Source: Butyrivibrio hungatei DSM 14810
GTDB lineage: Bacteria > Bacillota > Clostridia > Lachnospirales > Lachnospiraceae
Reading direction: 5' to 3'
Assembly: GCF_900143205.1 (NCBI RefSeq)
Contig: NZ_FRDH01000015.1
Location: forward strand, 1 to 64,000
Length of the DNA: 64,000 nt
How positions within the stretch are numbered: the stretch's first letter is position 1; each line of letters begins with the position of its first letter. This document shows, piece after piece, positions 1-11,372 of the stretch. Below the pieces are notes generated by a model. The model searched no databases and was not told the DNA's origin. It was given only the letters and a program-made list of their open reading frames with translations. Made by a program: the position numbers and the translations under genes.

Positions 1-331
1 ATACTATAATTATAAATACATCCGGAACTTATTGCATAATACTATTTTATTAAGCATTAAGTCTCGTATATCCGCATTAAAATATGTATTTTACTTCATA
101 TCACCCAAAGAGGGTTATTCGCATCACATTTTCGCAAAATTGTAATTTTTCGTAAAACATTGCATTACTTGTTTTATCTGGAAGTATCTGGAAGCCTTTA
201 TCTGGAAGAATTTGAATCAAATGGTTAATGAAAATTTAATAACAAAAATACAGATTTGCGTTTGTTAATGTGCTAAATTTAATAGTAGATGGCTGTGTTT
301 TTTTCTCTATACTTTTATTAAGGAGCTCATT
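1..331. other. intergenic region upstream of chemoreceptor
   Basis: No gene is visible. The stretch is AT-rich and must hold the promoter for the chemoreceptor operon that starts at 332, but I could not place -35 and -10 boxes with confidence. Its only clear structure is a short triple repeat at 175-208, listed separately. The ribosome binding site AAGGAGC lies just before the ATG. Confidence 0.5.
175..208 (+). repeat. triple direct repeat TATCTGGAAG
   Basis: TATCTGGAAG occurs three times, at 175-184, 185-194 and 199-208. The first two copies abut and the third follows four bases later. It lies about 125-155 bases upstream of the chemoreceptor start, where a regulator could bind repeated half-sites. 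No regulator is known; replication slippage is the other simple explanation. Confidence 0.6.
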
Positions 332-2329
332 ATGAGTAAAAAAAGTACCATAATCCGCAGGAGCGGGAAGATTAGAAACAAACTGCTTATTTACATTGTT
401 CCTATAGTAGTGATCATGATTGCAGTACTTGTTATTATTGCAACTACTATGTCTAAAAGACGCATGACTGATCTTGCTACTTCAAACCTCAACTCTTCTA
501 TTTCCAATCAGACGAATAACATCGAATCCTGGTTGAATGAAAATCTTGAATTTTTCAAAACAGCGAAGCAAGGTATTGAGGGCTTAAATCCAGATGATGA
601 ACAGCTTCAGATTATTCTTAATTCCTACTATGGTTTCAACAGTAATTCCCCTGAAGGACTTCATATTGCTACATCTGATGGAAAGTTTATAAAACCCACA
701 AATTCTGAGCTTGAAGAATCAGATCCTACAAATTCTACCTGGTACAAGCAGGGACTTAGCAGGGCAAATATGCAATATGGAACTGCCTATAAAAATGCAG
801 AAGGTAAGAACGTTGTCAGCGCATCTGCCATAATTAATTATGGCGATGATTCCATAAAGGTTATCGCTGCGGATGTTACGCTTGATAAGATCAGTATTAT
901 TGTTAACTCCGGAGTAAAGATGGAGAAGGCCAGTTCTTTCCTTGTTGATACAAACGATAACACTATACTTGCGCACAGAGATTCTTCCCTTGTTTCTACA
1001 ACTCTGAGCACTGACAGCAGTGACGCGCTACTAAGTAGCGTAGCTCAGGCTATCAAGGATGGAGAATATAGCACAAGAGAAATTGGATCCTATGTAGTAG
1101 CGTTCAAGGAAATCAAAGGTACAGACTGGGTTCTTGTCTCATATATTGCAGAAGATGTCATAATGGCAAGCATACAGGAGCTTACTAATTATCTGGTTAT
1201 TGCAGGAACCATATCTGTTATTGTCATTATTATCCTTATTATCTTTGTTGTAAGCAAAGTCGTAGCTCCTTTGGCAGGAATTACCAATAGTATTCGCGCC
1301 ATGAGTGAAGGCGACTTTACAATAGATGTCCAGCAGGAAAGTAATGATGAAATAGGCGTAATGAGTGGTAGAATTGCAGAATTCGTTGAAAGTATGAGAA
1401 ATATGATCTCGAGTATCAGTGATCAATCTCAGAAGCTCAAACAGGAGTCCGAGAATTCCGATTCTGTATCAAAGGATATGTACGAAGCGTCACAGTCACA
1501 GGCTGAAGCAATGCAACAGTTAAATGAGACTGTAGATCAGCTGGCTATTGCTGTAGGCGATATTGCTAATAATGCGACAACACTTGCAGCTGTTGTTGCC
1601 GACACACGTGATAATTCTCACAAGGCTGACGATGCCATGAAGGAAACAGTGAAGATTTCGCAGAAAGGCCGCGAGGATATGGAAAAGCTTTCCAATGCTA
1701 TGGAGGGCATACAGGTTGCTAACGGCAAGCTTGTAGATGCGATCAATGAAGTTGGAACAGCCTCAGAAGAAATTACGAATATTGTAAGCATGATCGCTGA
1801 AATTGCAGAAGAGACCAATCTTCTCTCACTCAATGCTTCTATCGAAGCTGCTCGCGCCGGAGAAGCAGGAAAAGGTTTCGCTGTAGTTGCTACTCAGATT
1901 GGAAAACTTGCCCAGACAAGCTCAGAAAGCGCAACAAATATTTCAAATCTCATTGAAGAAGTGCACAGACTTATCGATGAAGCAGTGGGACAGGCAAATG
2001 CCAGTGCTGAGAGTATCGAAGAAAACAGCGAACTTATAAGTATTGCAGTTCAAACTTTTGATCAGATTTATGAAAACATTCAAGCTTCCAATGACTGCAT
2101 AGAAGAAATGATACAAGATGTTCAGAAGGTAGATGACGTAGCAACCAACGTTGCTGCTATTTCTGAGGAACAGGCAGCAAGCGCTGATGAAATACTGGCA
2201 ACCTCACAGAACATGGTTGAACAGGCCAAGACTATTTCTAAAAACAGTGAAGATGTAGCTAACAATTCCCACGAACTTGCTAATACATCTGACACTCTTT
2301 CTTCCCATGTTCAACAGTTTAAGATTTAA
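332..2329 (+). CDS. methyl-accepting chemotaxis protein
   Basis: Transmembrane chemoreceptor that signals ligand occupancy to CheA/CheW. Residues 17-39 form the first membrane helix. About 245 extracellular residues follow and look like a double-Cache sensor (motif WYKQGL near residue 137). A second helix lies near 285-307, then a HAMP domain, and a long helical signalling domain whose hairpin tip reads [19 protein letters not shown]. The C-terminus (HVQQFKI) has no CheR-tethering pentapeptide. A binding lipoprotein gene follows after 14 bases, so the two are very probably co-transcribed and may act together. The ATG is preceded by AAGGAGC. The family is certain; the ligand is unknown. Confidence 0.95.
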   Translation: MSKKSTIIRRSGKIRNKLLIYIVPIVVIMIAVLVIIATTMSKRRMTDLATSNLNSSISNQTNNIESWLNENLEFFKTAKQGIEGLNPDDEQLQIILNSYYGFNSNSPEGLHIATSDGKFIKPTNSELEESDPTNSTWYKQGLSRANMQYGTAYKNAEGKNVVSASAIINYGDDSIKVIAADVTLDKISIIVNSGVKMEKASSFLVDTNDNTILAHRDSSLVSTTLSTDSSDALLSSVAQAIKDGEYSTREIGSYVVAFKEIKGTDWVLVSYIAEDVIMASIQELTNYLVIAGTISVIVIIILIIFVVSKVVAPLAGITNSIRAMSEGDFTIDVQQESNDEIGVMSGRIAEFVESMRNMISSISDQSQKLKQESENSDSVSKDMYEASQSQAEAMQQLNETVDQLAIAVGDIANNATTLAAVVADTRDNSHKADDAMKETVKISQKGREDMEKLSNAMEGIQVANGKLVDAINEVGTASEEITNIVSMIAEIAEETNLLSLNASIEAARAGEAGKGFAVVATQIGKLAQTSSESATNISNLIEEVHRLIDEAVGQANASAESIEENSELISIAVQTFDQIYENIQASNDCIEEMIQDVQKVDDVATNVAAISEEQAASADEILATSQNMVEQAKTISKNSEDVANNSHELANTSDTLSSHVQQFKI

Positions 2330-2343
2330 GAGGAGGTCTTATT

Positions 2344-3348
2344 GTGAAGAATACTATATTTAATAAAATAATCAGTATAGCAATGCTTGCTATAGTGACC
2401 ACCTTTACCGTAGCAGGATGTGGTAATGCTTCTGCAAATGCTGGTGGCGCTTCTATAGATGGCTCTGGAGTCAAAGTTTTTTTCTCAACAATTGTCCTGG
2501 ATGACTTCAAGGAGCTCATTATGAATTCTGTTGTTGAAGCAGGCTCTAGAACCGGAGTAACTGTTGATCTTGGGGCTCCATGTGCTACCGCTGATGAACA
2601 GGTTGAGCAGATTCGAGAAGCTTCAACTAAAGGATACAGTGCGATCATCTGCAATCCGGTAGATATCGACACAGCTTTACAGCTTGAAATTGCTGCAGGG
2701 GATATTCCTATCATATTCACAAACTCTCAGCCCGATGAGGAACATCTTAGTGCGGATAAATATATTTATGTTGGAAGTTATGAAATTGACGCAGGAATGA
2801 TGCAGGCAGAGTATGTATGGAACAAGCTTGGAAAACCAAGTTCAATAAATGTCGTAATTTTCCAGGGGCAGCCCGGACATCCTGCAGCTATCAACAGAAC
2901 CAAGGCGGTAAAAAAATACTTTAAAGATAACGGCATAGATGCAACTTATGTATTTAATGACACTGCTTATTGGGATACAGAAAAAGCGGCTGAAGGGTTC
3001 AAAATTTTCTTAAGAACCAAACAGCCTTATGATTGTGTTATATGTAACAATGATTCCATGGCTCTTGGTGTTGTTCAGGCAATGCAGGAACTGGGAATTG
3101 ATACAGCCAAGATACCTGTTGTAGGTATTGATGCAACTGCGGAAGGATGCCAGTCTATTCTTGATGGTGGCATGCAGTTCACTGTTTATCAGTCTGCTTC
3201 CGGACAAGGCGCAGCATGCGTTGAAGCAGCTATCGCTCTTGCAAAAAAAGGTACGATCAAGGATGTAGAGTATGTAACACCTGACTGTAAGTATGTTTGG
3301 GTGCCTTTTTCACCGGTAGATAAAGCCAATGCAGGATCAATAAAATAA
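2344..3348 (+). CDS. sugar-type substrate-binding lipoprotein
   Basis: Type I periplasmic-binding fold protein (Peripla_BP_4, ribose/galactose-binding class), 334 aa. The N-terminus is a lipoprotein signal ending at the lipobox VAGC near residue 26, so it should be anchored outside the membrane. The starting codon is GTG, preceded by AGGAGGTC. No ABC permease or ATPase gene is next to it. The partner is the upstream chemoreceptor, 14 bases away, which suggests it presents a ligand to that receptor rather than (or as well as) feeding a transporter. Its stop codon is one base from the stop of the convergent ABC-F gene. The ligand cannot be read from the sequence. Confidence 0.9.
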   Translation: MKNTIFNKIISIAMLAIVTTFTVAGCGNASANAGGASIDGSGVKVFFSTIVLDDFKELIMNSVVEAGSRTGVTVDLGAPCATADEQVEQIREASTKGYSAIICNPVDIDTALQLEIAAGDIPIIFTNSQPDEEHLSADKYIYVGSYEIDAGMMQAEYVWNKLGKPSSINVVIFQGQPGHPAAINRTKAVKKYFKDNGIDATYVFNDTAYWDTEKAAEGFKIFLRTKQPYDCVICNNDSMALGVVQAMQELGIDTAKIPVVGIDATAEGCQSILDGGMQFTVYQSASGQGAACVEAAIALAKKGTIKDVEYVTPDCKYVWVPFSPVDKANAGSIK

Positions 3349-3349
3349 G

Positions 3350-5173
3350 CTATTTCCCATTCTGGAAGCTGTCCACCATTTCCTGAAGCTCAACGTATCG
3401 GTCCATTTTGCGCTCAATTTCAGCGTCAACCTCATCTTTTTCTTTGGTTAAAGAAACGAGCTTTGGATAATCCGTGGCAGCTTCAGTTATGGCTGCTTCC
3501 AGCTGGGCGCTTCGCTCTTCTAATTTTTCAATTTCAGATTCGATATTGTCATATTCCTTTTGCTCGTTATAAGAAAGCTTAGTCTTTTCACGTGGAGTAC
3601 GATATTTTCCTTTGCCACATGTATCATCAGTCTGTGACTGTGATGTGGCATTTTTGCTGCCAGGGACCTTATCATTAACTGTTTCGGTAGCTTTTTTATG
3701 AACTACGTAGTCTGAATAGCCGCCTTCACTCTGATATAGTGAGCCGTCTGGTTCAAAAGCGAATATCCTTGTTACTACTCTATCAAGGAAATACCTGTCA
3801 TGGCTTACAGTTATGATTATTCCTGCAAAGCCGTCGAGGTAATCCTCTAAAATACGTAAGGTTTGAATATCCAGATCGTTGGTTGGCTCGTCCAGGATTA
3901 TGACGTTTGGTTGCTCCATAAGCACTCTCAAGAGGTATAATCTTCTCTTTTCCCCTCCAGAAAGTTTTGAAATAGGTGCATATTGCATGTCAGGGCTAAA
4001 GAGGAATCTTTCGCACATGACGGAAGCTGAAACAAGGCCTTCTGAAGTTCTTATAAATTCAGCAGTGTCCTTGATATAGTCAATGACTCTTTTATTTTCA
4101 TCAAGGGCCTCATTCTCTTGTCCAAAGAAGCCAATCTTGATAGTTTGGCCTATTTCGATAGATCCTGTATCTGGCAAAATTTGGCCAATAATACATTTCA
4201 TAAGTGTCGATTTGCCGCAACCATTAGGACCTATGATCCCAATCCTATCAAGCTTGTTAAAGGTATAGGAAAAGTTCGCAAAAAGAACTTTGTCCTCGTA
4301 GGACTTAGAAATTTTGTCAATGATAATGGTCTTATTGCCCATTCGGCTAGGAAGTGAGCTAAGCTGAACCTGTCTTTCCTCTTCAGGACGTTGTCTGTCG
4401 CGGAGTTCTTCGAATCTTTGGATATGTGCCTTCTGCTTGGTAGAACGGGCCCTGGCTCCTCTCAGCATCCAGGCGAGGTCTTTTCTGTAAAGAGACTGGG
4501 CTTTTCTTTCGGCAGCTTGTTCGTAGTCCAGGCGCTGCTGTTTGAGCTCTAGAAAGCCTGAATAATTGGACTCATAACGATACGCAGATCCTTTGTCTAT
4601 CTCAAGAATCTGATTTGTCACTTCATCTAGGAAATATCTGTCATGAGTGATCATAAGAAGTGCACCTCTAAAGTGCTGCAAAAAGTCTTCAAGCCACTCT
4701 ATCATATCAGAATCCAAGTGGTTTGTAGGTTCATCCAGGATCAAAAGATCTGATGGTGTCATTATCGCTGCAACTAAAGCAGCTCTTTTCTTTTGGCCAC
4801 CGGATAATATTGAAGGGTTACATTCAGGGTCATCGATACCAAATTTAGCTAGATTCGCCTTTATTTCCCCCATTTTGTCCCAGTGATCATTACCGGCGTA
4901 GATTTTTTCTGTAATATTTTCCAAAAGTGTCTTATTCATATCAAATTCAGGATTCTGAGGAAGATATGAGATTCTAAGACCGTTACTGATAACGACTTGG
5001 CCCGCGTCTGGTTCCACAACTCCTGCAATTATTGAAAGCAACGTGGATTTTCCAGTTCCATTGGTGCCTACTACGCCAATCTTGTCAGTGTCATTTATTC
5101 CTACAGAAATATCGTTAAGGACAGACTTTGCCATGTATGTTTTAGATACATTTTCTACATTTAAGATATTCAT
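3350..5173 (-). CDS. uup: ABC-F family ATPase, Uup type
   Basis: Soluble protein of 607 aa with two ABC ATPase domains and no membrane helices. Domain 1 has Walker A GTNGTGKST, signature LSGGQKKR and Walker B LLILDEPTNHLD. Domain 2 has GPNGCGKST, LSGGEKRR and VIILDEPTNDLD. The linker contains the AWMLRGARARSTKQKA stretch that marks the Uup subgroup, and a charged coiled coil forms the last 75 residues or so, also as in Uup. ABC-F proteins act on the ribosome. Uup members are linked to ribosome function and DNA repair phenotypes rather than drug efflux. The gene is monocistronic by appearance. Confidence 0.9.
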   Translation of the reverse strand: MNILNVENVSKTYMAKSVLNDISVGINDTDKIGVVGTNGTGKSTLLSIIAGVVEPDAGQVVISNGLRISYLPQNPEFDMNKTLLENITEKIYAGNDHWDKMGEIKANLAKFGIDDPECNPSILSGGQKKRAALVAAIMTPSDLLILDEPTNHLDSDMIEWLEDFLQHFRGALLMITHDRYFLDEVTNQILEIDKGSAYRYESNYSGFLELKQQRLDYEQAAERKAQSLYRKDLAWMLRGARARSTKQKAHIQRFEELRDRQRPEEERQVQLSSLPSRMGNKTIIIDKISKSYEDKVLFANFSYTFNKLDRIGIIGPNGCGKSTLMKCIIGQILPDTGSIEIGQTIKIGFFGQENEALDENKRVIDYIKDTAEFIRTSEGLVSASVMCERFLFSPDMQYAPISKLSGGEKRRLYLLRVLMEQPNVIILDEPTNDLDIQTLRILEDYLDGFAGIIITVSHDRYFLDRVVTRIFAFEPDGSLYQSEGGYSDYVVHKKATETVNDKVPGSKNATSQSQTDDTCGKGKYRTPREKTKLSYNEQKEYDNIESEIEKLEERSAQLEAAITEAATDYPKLVSLTKEKDEVDAEIERKMDRYVELQEMVDSFQNGK

Positions 5174-5215
5174 TAAAAAACTTATACTCCAATTTTGCTT
5201 AGCTAAATATTTGCA

Positions 5216-6407
<1,192 letters not shown>

Positions 6408-6419
6408 GCGATCAATTGA

Positions 6420-7421
6420 TCATTTAAGTCTTATTTTATATCTCTCAAGATTAACTCCATCACATTCCAAGAAGACGGTTTCTATATATTCGCCCCCATT
6501 AGCAAGGATGGTTTTTCTGCTGGCTTCGTTTTCTGGAAGGCAGCTGACATTTATTTCGTCAAATCCAAAGATTGAAAGGAAGTCACATGCCTTAGCAAGC
6601 ATTTTCTTGGCATAACCTTTTCTTCTTTCTGAAGGTCTTACAGAATATCCTACATGTCCCGTGTATTTCTCCATTCTTTCGGAAAGAACATTGTGAACCT
6701 GCATGCATCCTACAATTCTGTTATCAGATTTACGAAGTGCAAAGATAACATTTCCCCAAGCTCCATGTCCATCAGCTTCTCGTCTAGGATTTGCCCAGTT
6801 AATGCAATCATCAACATAATCTTTTATTTCGTCATGCCTTTTCATAGAGAAGCAACCATCAAAACTTGAACCTGCATCTAGCATTTCCTGCTTGTACGCT
6901 GCTATTTCGTCGGCTAGTTCCATGGTGGGTTCTATATAGATCAGGTCATCATCAAGCTCTTTTCCTGGAATATATTCAACACAGAATTTTTCACAGATTA
7001 TCCTTGTTTCTGGATCGATCGTAAGGTTTGTGTCTTCATATTCACTTAGCTCTTCTTCAAAAAATCTTTGGTGGACATCTCTCCAATAGTTTAAGGATCG
7101 GTCTCCTTCTCCTTCTGAATATGCGTGAAAAGGGGAGACATCTCCAAAACGTCTGACATATACGTCATAATCCCTTATTACGCATAAAGCCTCATCATTT
7201 GCATTTAATATGACACTATAGTCACCTGTTTTGGGAATCTCATCGAGAGCATCTTCAATTACATATGCATCGTACAAACTTGCTGTTCCAAACTTTTTTC
7301 CTTCAAGAACAAGTTGCGCAAGTCCATCAGGATCACCCCCAAAAGCCCATGCTTCATAAGGTGTATTTATATCGATATTTTTATTGGAGCAATATTCTTT
7401 CCACAATTCTTCTGCAGTCAT
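6420..7421 (-). CDS. GNAT family N-acetyltransferase
   Basis: The C-terminal 170 residues or so are a GCN5-related acetyltransferase domain. The acetyl-CoA pyrophosphate loop is visible as RPSERRKGYAKKML, followed by the usual conserved stretch after a Phe-rich helix. The first 160 residues are not part of the GNAT fold; they are acidic and begin with MTAEELWKEYC. That makes the protein (333 aa) about twice the usual size. The ATG follows AAGGAGAT. The substrate is unknown. It is transcribed alone, with its own terminator. Confidence 0.85.
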   Translation of the reverse strand: MTAEELWKEYCSNKNIDINTPYEAWAFGGDPDGLAQLVLEGKKFGTASLYDAYVIEDALDEIPKTGDYSVILNANDEALCVIRDYDVYVRRFGDVSPFHAYSEGEGDRSLNYWRDVHQRFFEEELSEYEDTNLTIDPETRIICEKFCVEYIPGKELDDDLIYIEPTMELADEIAAYKQEMLDAGSSFDGCFSMKRHDEIKDYVDDCINWANPRREADGHGAWGNVIFALRKSDNRIVGCMQVHNVLSERMEKYTGHVGYSVRPSERRKGYAKKMLAKACDFLSIFGFDEINVSCLPENEASRKTILANGGEYIETVFLECDGVNLERYKIRLK

Positions 7422-7476
7422 TTACATATCTCCTTAGATGTCATTTTCACTTAGTCTTTTGATTATTCCCCAATAA

Positions 7477-9009
7477 TCATTCAACAACTTTTAAATAGCT
7501 ACTTACACAATATAGTGTTTGACCGTTATATTCTACGCGAGACCAGCCGTATTCATTATTTATACCAGTTCTGACTGCCGTGTCACCTGCACTAAGTGTA
7601 GCCACAACAACTGAATCTGCATCTGTTACACTTGGCTTATTTCTAAGATTTACTACATCTTTTGCAGTGACAGTCTCGTTGCAATCAGTAAACTTTGTTT
7701 TGAAACTTGAATTATCAGAAGTCTGCTGCGCAGACTGAGGTGATTCCTGTTTTGGTGCACTTAGATCTGTGGTCAAAAAGCTTGATACAGCGTAATATGT
7801 GTTGCCTTCATATACAAGTCTCGACCAACCGCTTGGGCTTATTCCTGTCCTCTGAGCAGTTTGACCATTTTGCAACGTTACTTTTACTGTACTATCACTT
7901 CCCTGACTTGGCTTGTCTCGCAAATTTGTGGTGCTTTTTGCTGTAACGGTCTCATCTACAGGATCAAATTTCATTAGTGCTTCAACATCGGCAGAAGCGG
8001 TTTCTCTTTCAGATGTGTCTTTTGCTGATTCTATGCCATTGTAACCAAAATAGGCCACATCTACATCGACAGGTTTACTGATTCCTGCCACGCTGCCATT
8101 GTTGGTATATTGCCACATTGCACACTGTCCACCATAGGCAGGGCCTTTTGCTATGTTTGAAGTGTCCTGATTGTACCAAGCCATCCAAATCTTATATTTC
8201 TTTTCTATCTGAGACGTATTCCACTTGGCGTTTTCTGACAATTCATTTCTTGAAGCGTAGAAGATTGGTGTATATCCAGCATTATAGATCTGCTCTAAGA
8301 AAGCTATTGCTATGTTGCTACGTTCATCCTGCGTGAGACTATACTGTCTGCTGGATGTATTTTCAAAGCCTTCACAGTTATACCCTACTGGATAGGTAAT
8401 GGGGTACTGTGCAATATAACTTGCAACCCAGTTCGCCTCTTCTTTTGCTTCATCGGTAGTAACTGCTGTTGAAAAGAAGTATGCTCCAATCTTTATTCCG
8501 TTCTTTTCAGCTTCTTGCATGTTGTATTTTGCATTTGTGTCTGCCTTGATTTCACCAGTTGATGAATCTCTATAACCAACTCTTATCATCGCAAATTCGA
8601 CGCCGCTGGAAGCTACCTGAGCCCAGTCGATAGTTCCTTGAAAGCGTGATACGTCAATTCCATATGTAACTGAAGAATTTTCGCCTACACTACTAGCATT
8701 AACTAGGTCTGAAAGGTTTATTTTTTCACCAGTTTCTTCAGTACTTGCAGCTTGAGGATCGCTTGAACTTGCTTCTGTAACAGATATATTACTAATTGAG
8801 CTTGCCTCTGTGCTAGCCTCCGAGCTTGTCTCTGCTATTGTAGTAGAAGTTGTAGATGCTTCACTTATATCGGAAATATCCTCGACACTTATCACTTCTG
8901 CGCTTATATCATTATCATCAGCTAATTTATTATTTAAAAGAAGTATAGAAGCTATACCTATTATCAAGCAAGCTATTAAGATTCCCCCACTTATGATAAC
9001 TTTTTTCAT
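7477..9009 (-). CDS. GH25 lysozyme with two SH3 domains
   Basis: Membrane-anchored or secreted muramidase, 510 aa. The start at 9009 is preferred because GAAGGTGAG precedes it; the ATG five codons upstream has no ribosome binding site. Residues about 3-25 form a signal/anchor helix, and a Ser/Thr/Glu/Ala-rich linker of about 80 residues follows. The GH25 domain begins with YGIDVSRFQGTIDW and carries a Glu in the catalytic strand region (NCEGFE). Two bacterial SH3 repeats (VTAKSTTNLRDKPS and VTAKDVVNLRNKPS) end the protein and probably bind peptidoglycan. The likely role is wall turnover or attack on neighbours. Confidence 0.9.
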   Translation of the reverse strand: MKKVIISGGILIACLIIGIASILLLNNKLADDNDISAEVISVEDISDISEASTTSTTIAETSSEASTEASSISNISVTEASSSDPQAASTEETGEKINLSDLVNASSVGENSSVTYGIDVSRFQGTIDWAQVASSGVEFAMIRVGYRDSSTGEIKADTNAKYNMQEAEKNGIKIGAYFFSTAVTTDEAKEEANWVASYIAQYPITYPVGYNCEGFENTSSRQYSLTQDERSNIAIAFLEQIYNAGYTPIFYASRNELSENAKWNTSQIEKKYKIWMAWYNQDTSNIAKGPAYGGQCAMWQYTNNGSVAGISKPVDVDVAYFGYNGIESAKDTSERETASADVEALMKFDPVDETVTAKSTTNLRDKPSQGSDSTVKVTLQNGQTAQRTGISPSGWSRLVYEGNTYYAVSSFLTTDLSAPKQESPQSAQQTSDNSSFKTKFTDCNETVTAKDVVNLRNKPSVTDADSVVVATLSAGDTAVRTGINNEYGWSRVEYNGQTLYCVSSYLKVVE

Positions 9010-9079
9010 TCTACTCACCTTCATGTAATGCTACTTAGTTTACTAATAATTGTTTATGATTATAGCACAATAAGCTAAA

Positions 9080-9107
9080 TAGACCGACTTTTATTCAGAA
9101 GCCGGTC
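9080..9107 (-). terminator. putative terminator of metallo-hydrolase gene
   Basis: AGACCGACT and AGCCGGTCT pair with one mismatch around a loop of about 10 bases. It lies just beyond the stop of the minus-strand gene ending at 9116. The trailing T-run is weak, so termination here is plausible but not certain. Confidence 0.5.
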
Positions 9108-9115
9108 TTTAGAGT

Positions 9116-9904
9116 TTAAATATTATTTTCTTGATACACGATCACATGGTCATCTTGTTGATAATGCTTGCCTTCTAATACCTTAAACGCATGTTGCTTG
9201 CACACTCCTCCGAACCATTCATATGGTTTATCATCTTGAGTTTTTCCTTCGATGATTTCTTGAATTCCGTCTCGTACACATCTCATAAGTGAGATATCAT
9301 CATAATCTCTTGCATGTCCATGTAATATAAGGTCGGCTTCATTTTCCAGAAATAGCACGTTATCAATGGCTTTTAAACAGTCTGTAAGGGATACTCCGCC
9401 AGGAGTTTGCATCCATAAATGATGATTGATCGAATCTCCGGTAAAAAGGATCCTATCTTCTTTCAGCAAAAGAAGTATTCCACCATATGTATGGCCTGGA
9501 AGATCATAGATTTCAAGCGTTTTTCCTCCAAGATCAACAATGTCTCCGCCTTTTATTTCTTTAAATGGAGGCATTGATATACCCATAGCCTTGCATGGTT
9601 CAGCAAACGCAGGGTCATTTACAAACATTTCTGTCATTGGTATGTCTTTTGGATTGATATATGCTTCGTCAAAAAAGATATTTCCGTAGATATGATCGGG
9701 ATGACCATGAGTATTTATGACCATTATAGGCTTATCAGTTATTTCACTGATGACTTTCTTGTAGTCATGATATCCCAACATAGTATCGATAAGGCACGCT
9801 TTCTTTTCTCCGATTACTACAAATGCACTTGCCTCGTGGTTCTCATCCAAAAGATAAAGATATGGCTTCAATTTTTTAATATATAATTCCTTGTCTTCAA
9901 ACAT
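9116..9904 (-). CDS. metallo-beta-lactamase fold hydrolase
   Basis: 262-aa MBL-fold protein without a signal peptide, so cytoplasmic. The zinc-binding motif is THGHPDHIYG. The later ligands fit TYGG (after GH), FTGDS and LHGHARD. The arrangement resembles the glyoxalase II-like MBL branch, which includes thioesterases and other small hydrolases. The true substrate is unknown. The next minus-strand gene upstream is a TauE-like permease 65 bases away, so co-transcription is possible. Confidence 0.85.
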   Translation of the reverse strand: MFEDKELYIKKLKPYLYLLDENHEASAFVVIGEKKACLIDTMLGYHDYKKVISEITDKPIMVINTHGHPDHIYGNIFFDEAYINPKDIPMTEMFVNDPAFAEPCKAMGISMPPFKEIKGGDIVDLGGKTLEIYDLPGHTYGGILLLLKEDRILFTGDSINHHLWMQTPGGVSLTDCLKAIDNVLFLENEADLILHGHARDYDDISLMRCVRDGIQEIIEGKTQDDKPYEWFGGVCKQHAFKVLEGKHYQQDDHVIVYQENNI

Positions 9905-9969
9905 AGATATACCCCCAATTCCTATTGATATATTAAAAGCTTAGAATAACATGTGCTTTTGAATAGCCA

Positions 9970-10686
9970 TCAGATATTGTTAATGATCAAGGCTATCCCT
10001 GAAATAATCAGCATGACAATTACTATTTTTTTGATTACCTTATCATCTAATATACTACTTAATTTTATTCCTAAAAGCAGTCCAAGTATCATAAATGGAA
10101 AAAGAAGAATGACTTTTTTTATCACTTCTAAGGTCATTATGCCGGTCAACGCATATAAAACAATCCTAAAGGTGTTTTCTACAATGAAAACTGCGCATAT
10201 GTTGGCCTTAAACTCTTTTGTATCATCTGACACGCGACTGATATAAGCTCCAAGCAATGCACCTATTCCATAAAGCCCGCATAAAAGACCCGACAATAAT
10301 CCTATAGCAGTTAGAAGTGCTTTAGATCCCTTTGTTTTACTATTGGAGTATTCTCTTATGAGCATTTCTAGGCCGATCAGTATGACAACAATTCCAAAGA
10401 TGATCTTAACGATAACGGCATCCAGATTTTTTAGTAAAAAAACTCCTGGTATACTACCTGCAATCACCAATATCGCTGTTGGAATAAAGATGGATATTTT
10501 GATCGATTTTCGTTCTCTTATAGTCATTATGATATTTGTAGGGTAACCTAGTAGTAATTCGACTGGAGAAACATTTATATTGTTATTTCCATAAGCCAAA
10601 ATGCTGTTAAAAACCAACGTATTCGCAAAGCCGCATAGTCCTTTGATAAAAAAAGCTGCAATAGTGGCAATTATCCATGTTATCAT
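9970..10686 (-). CDS. TauE/SafE family membrane permease
   Basis: Very hydrophobic 238-aa protein with about seven predicted membrane helices. Its N-terminal helix contains a Gly-Phe-Ala turn (FFIKGLCGFANTL) and the sequence repeats a similar Gly-rich turn in the second half (LLSGLLCGLYGIGALLGAY), which fits the internal duplication of the TauE/SafE (DUF81) sulfite/organosulfonate exporter family. Substrates of this family vary (sulfite, sulfoacetate, other anions), and nothing nearby identifies it. It follows a histidine phosphatase gene after 20 bases. Confidence 0.8.
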   Translation of the reverse strand: MITWIIATIAAFFIKGLCGFANTLVFNSILAYGNNNINVSPVELLLGYPTNIIMTIRERKSIKISIFIPTAILVIAGSIPGVFLLKNLDAVIVKIIFGIVVILIGLEMLIREYSNSKTKGSKALLTAIGLLSGLLCGLYGIGALLGAYISRVSDDTKEFKANICAVFIVENTFRIVLYALTGIMTLEVIKKVILLFPFMILGLLLGIKLSSILDDKVIKKIVIVMLIISGIALIINNI

Positions 10687-10706
10687 TTATTTTTTCCTGT
10701 TACTTG

Positions 10707-11372
10707 TCATTTCTGAATATGTCTTGAATCACTTGCAATCTCTAGACATGGCATTGAACCGATACCAGACTTTTTATCCATTCGTACGACGGTAATGCCT
10801 GTGAAATCTGTATGTAAAAGAGCGCACATGTATGGAAATGTAAGATTCAAAATATGCGCAAGTGCCGCGCTTGATGAACCTCCATGACTAAATAATGCCA
10901 CTGTTTTGTGTTCATCCTCAGCAACTTTATGATCGTAATAAAGGCCGTGTCTATCGTAACCAAGTTCTGACAACCATTCGTCTATGCCTTTTTCAACCTG
11001 GTGAACTGAATTTACAACCCTGTTATGAGAAAAAAACTCATTCTTTTCCCAATTTTGATCATTTAGATCCATTCCACGCTTTGCCATTTCATCTGCAATA
11101 TCCCAAGGATGTCCATCTGAAAAAATAGGAACATCATTTATTCCTCCCCAATCGAGTTCTTTCATAAAGTCTAGAATCTTAATTGGAAGACCTAATACTT
11201 TAGCAGTAGCCTCAGCGGTTTCCATAGCTCTTCCGTAAGGAGATGACCATATTTCTTCTATTCCTTCTTCCTTTAGCCTATCAGCAGCAAGCTTAGCCTG
11301 AACAATACCTGTTTCGGTCAAGCAGTTCTTTTCATAGTTGGGTTCCCCGTGTCTTACAAATACTATTCTCAT
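10707..11372 (-). CDS. histidine phosphatase family protein
   Basis: 221-aa member of the phosphoglycerate mutase-like (branch 1) histidine phosphatase superfamily. The catalytic motif VRHGEPNYEKN is at the N-terminus, SSPYGRAMETA gives the second conserved Arg region, and FSHGGSS supplies the second catalytic His. It is probably a phosphatase rather than glycolytic mutase, because it is shorter than GpmA and lacks that enzyme's inserts. The ATG has a strong AGGAGGAT upstream. It heads a possible three-gene minus-strand unit with the TauE-like permease and MBL-fold gene. Confidence 0.88.
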   Translation of the reverse strand: MRIVFVRHGEPNYEKNCLTETGIVQAKLAADRLKEEGIEEIWSSPYGRAMETAEATAKVLGLPIKILDFMKELDWGGINDVPIFSDGHPWDIADEMAKRGMDLNDQNWEKNEFFSHNRVVNSVHQVEKGIDEWLSELGYDRHGLYYDHKVAEDEHKTVALFSHGGSSSAALAHILNLTFPYMCALLHTDFTGITVVRMDKKSGIGSMPCLEIASDSRHIQK

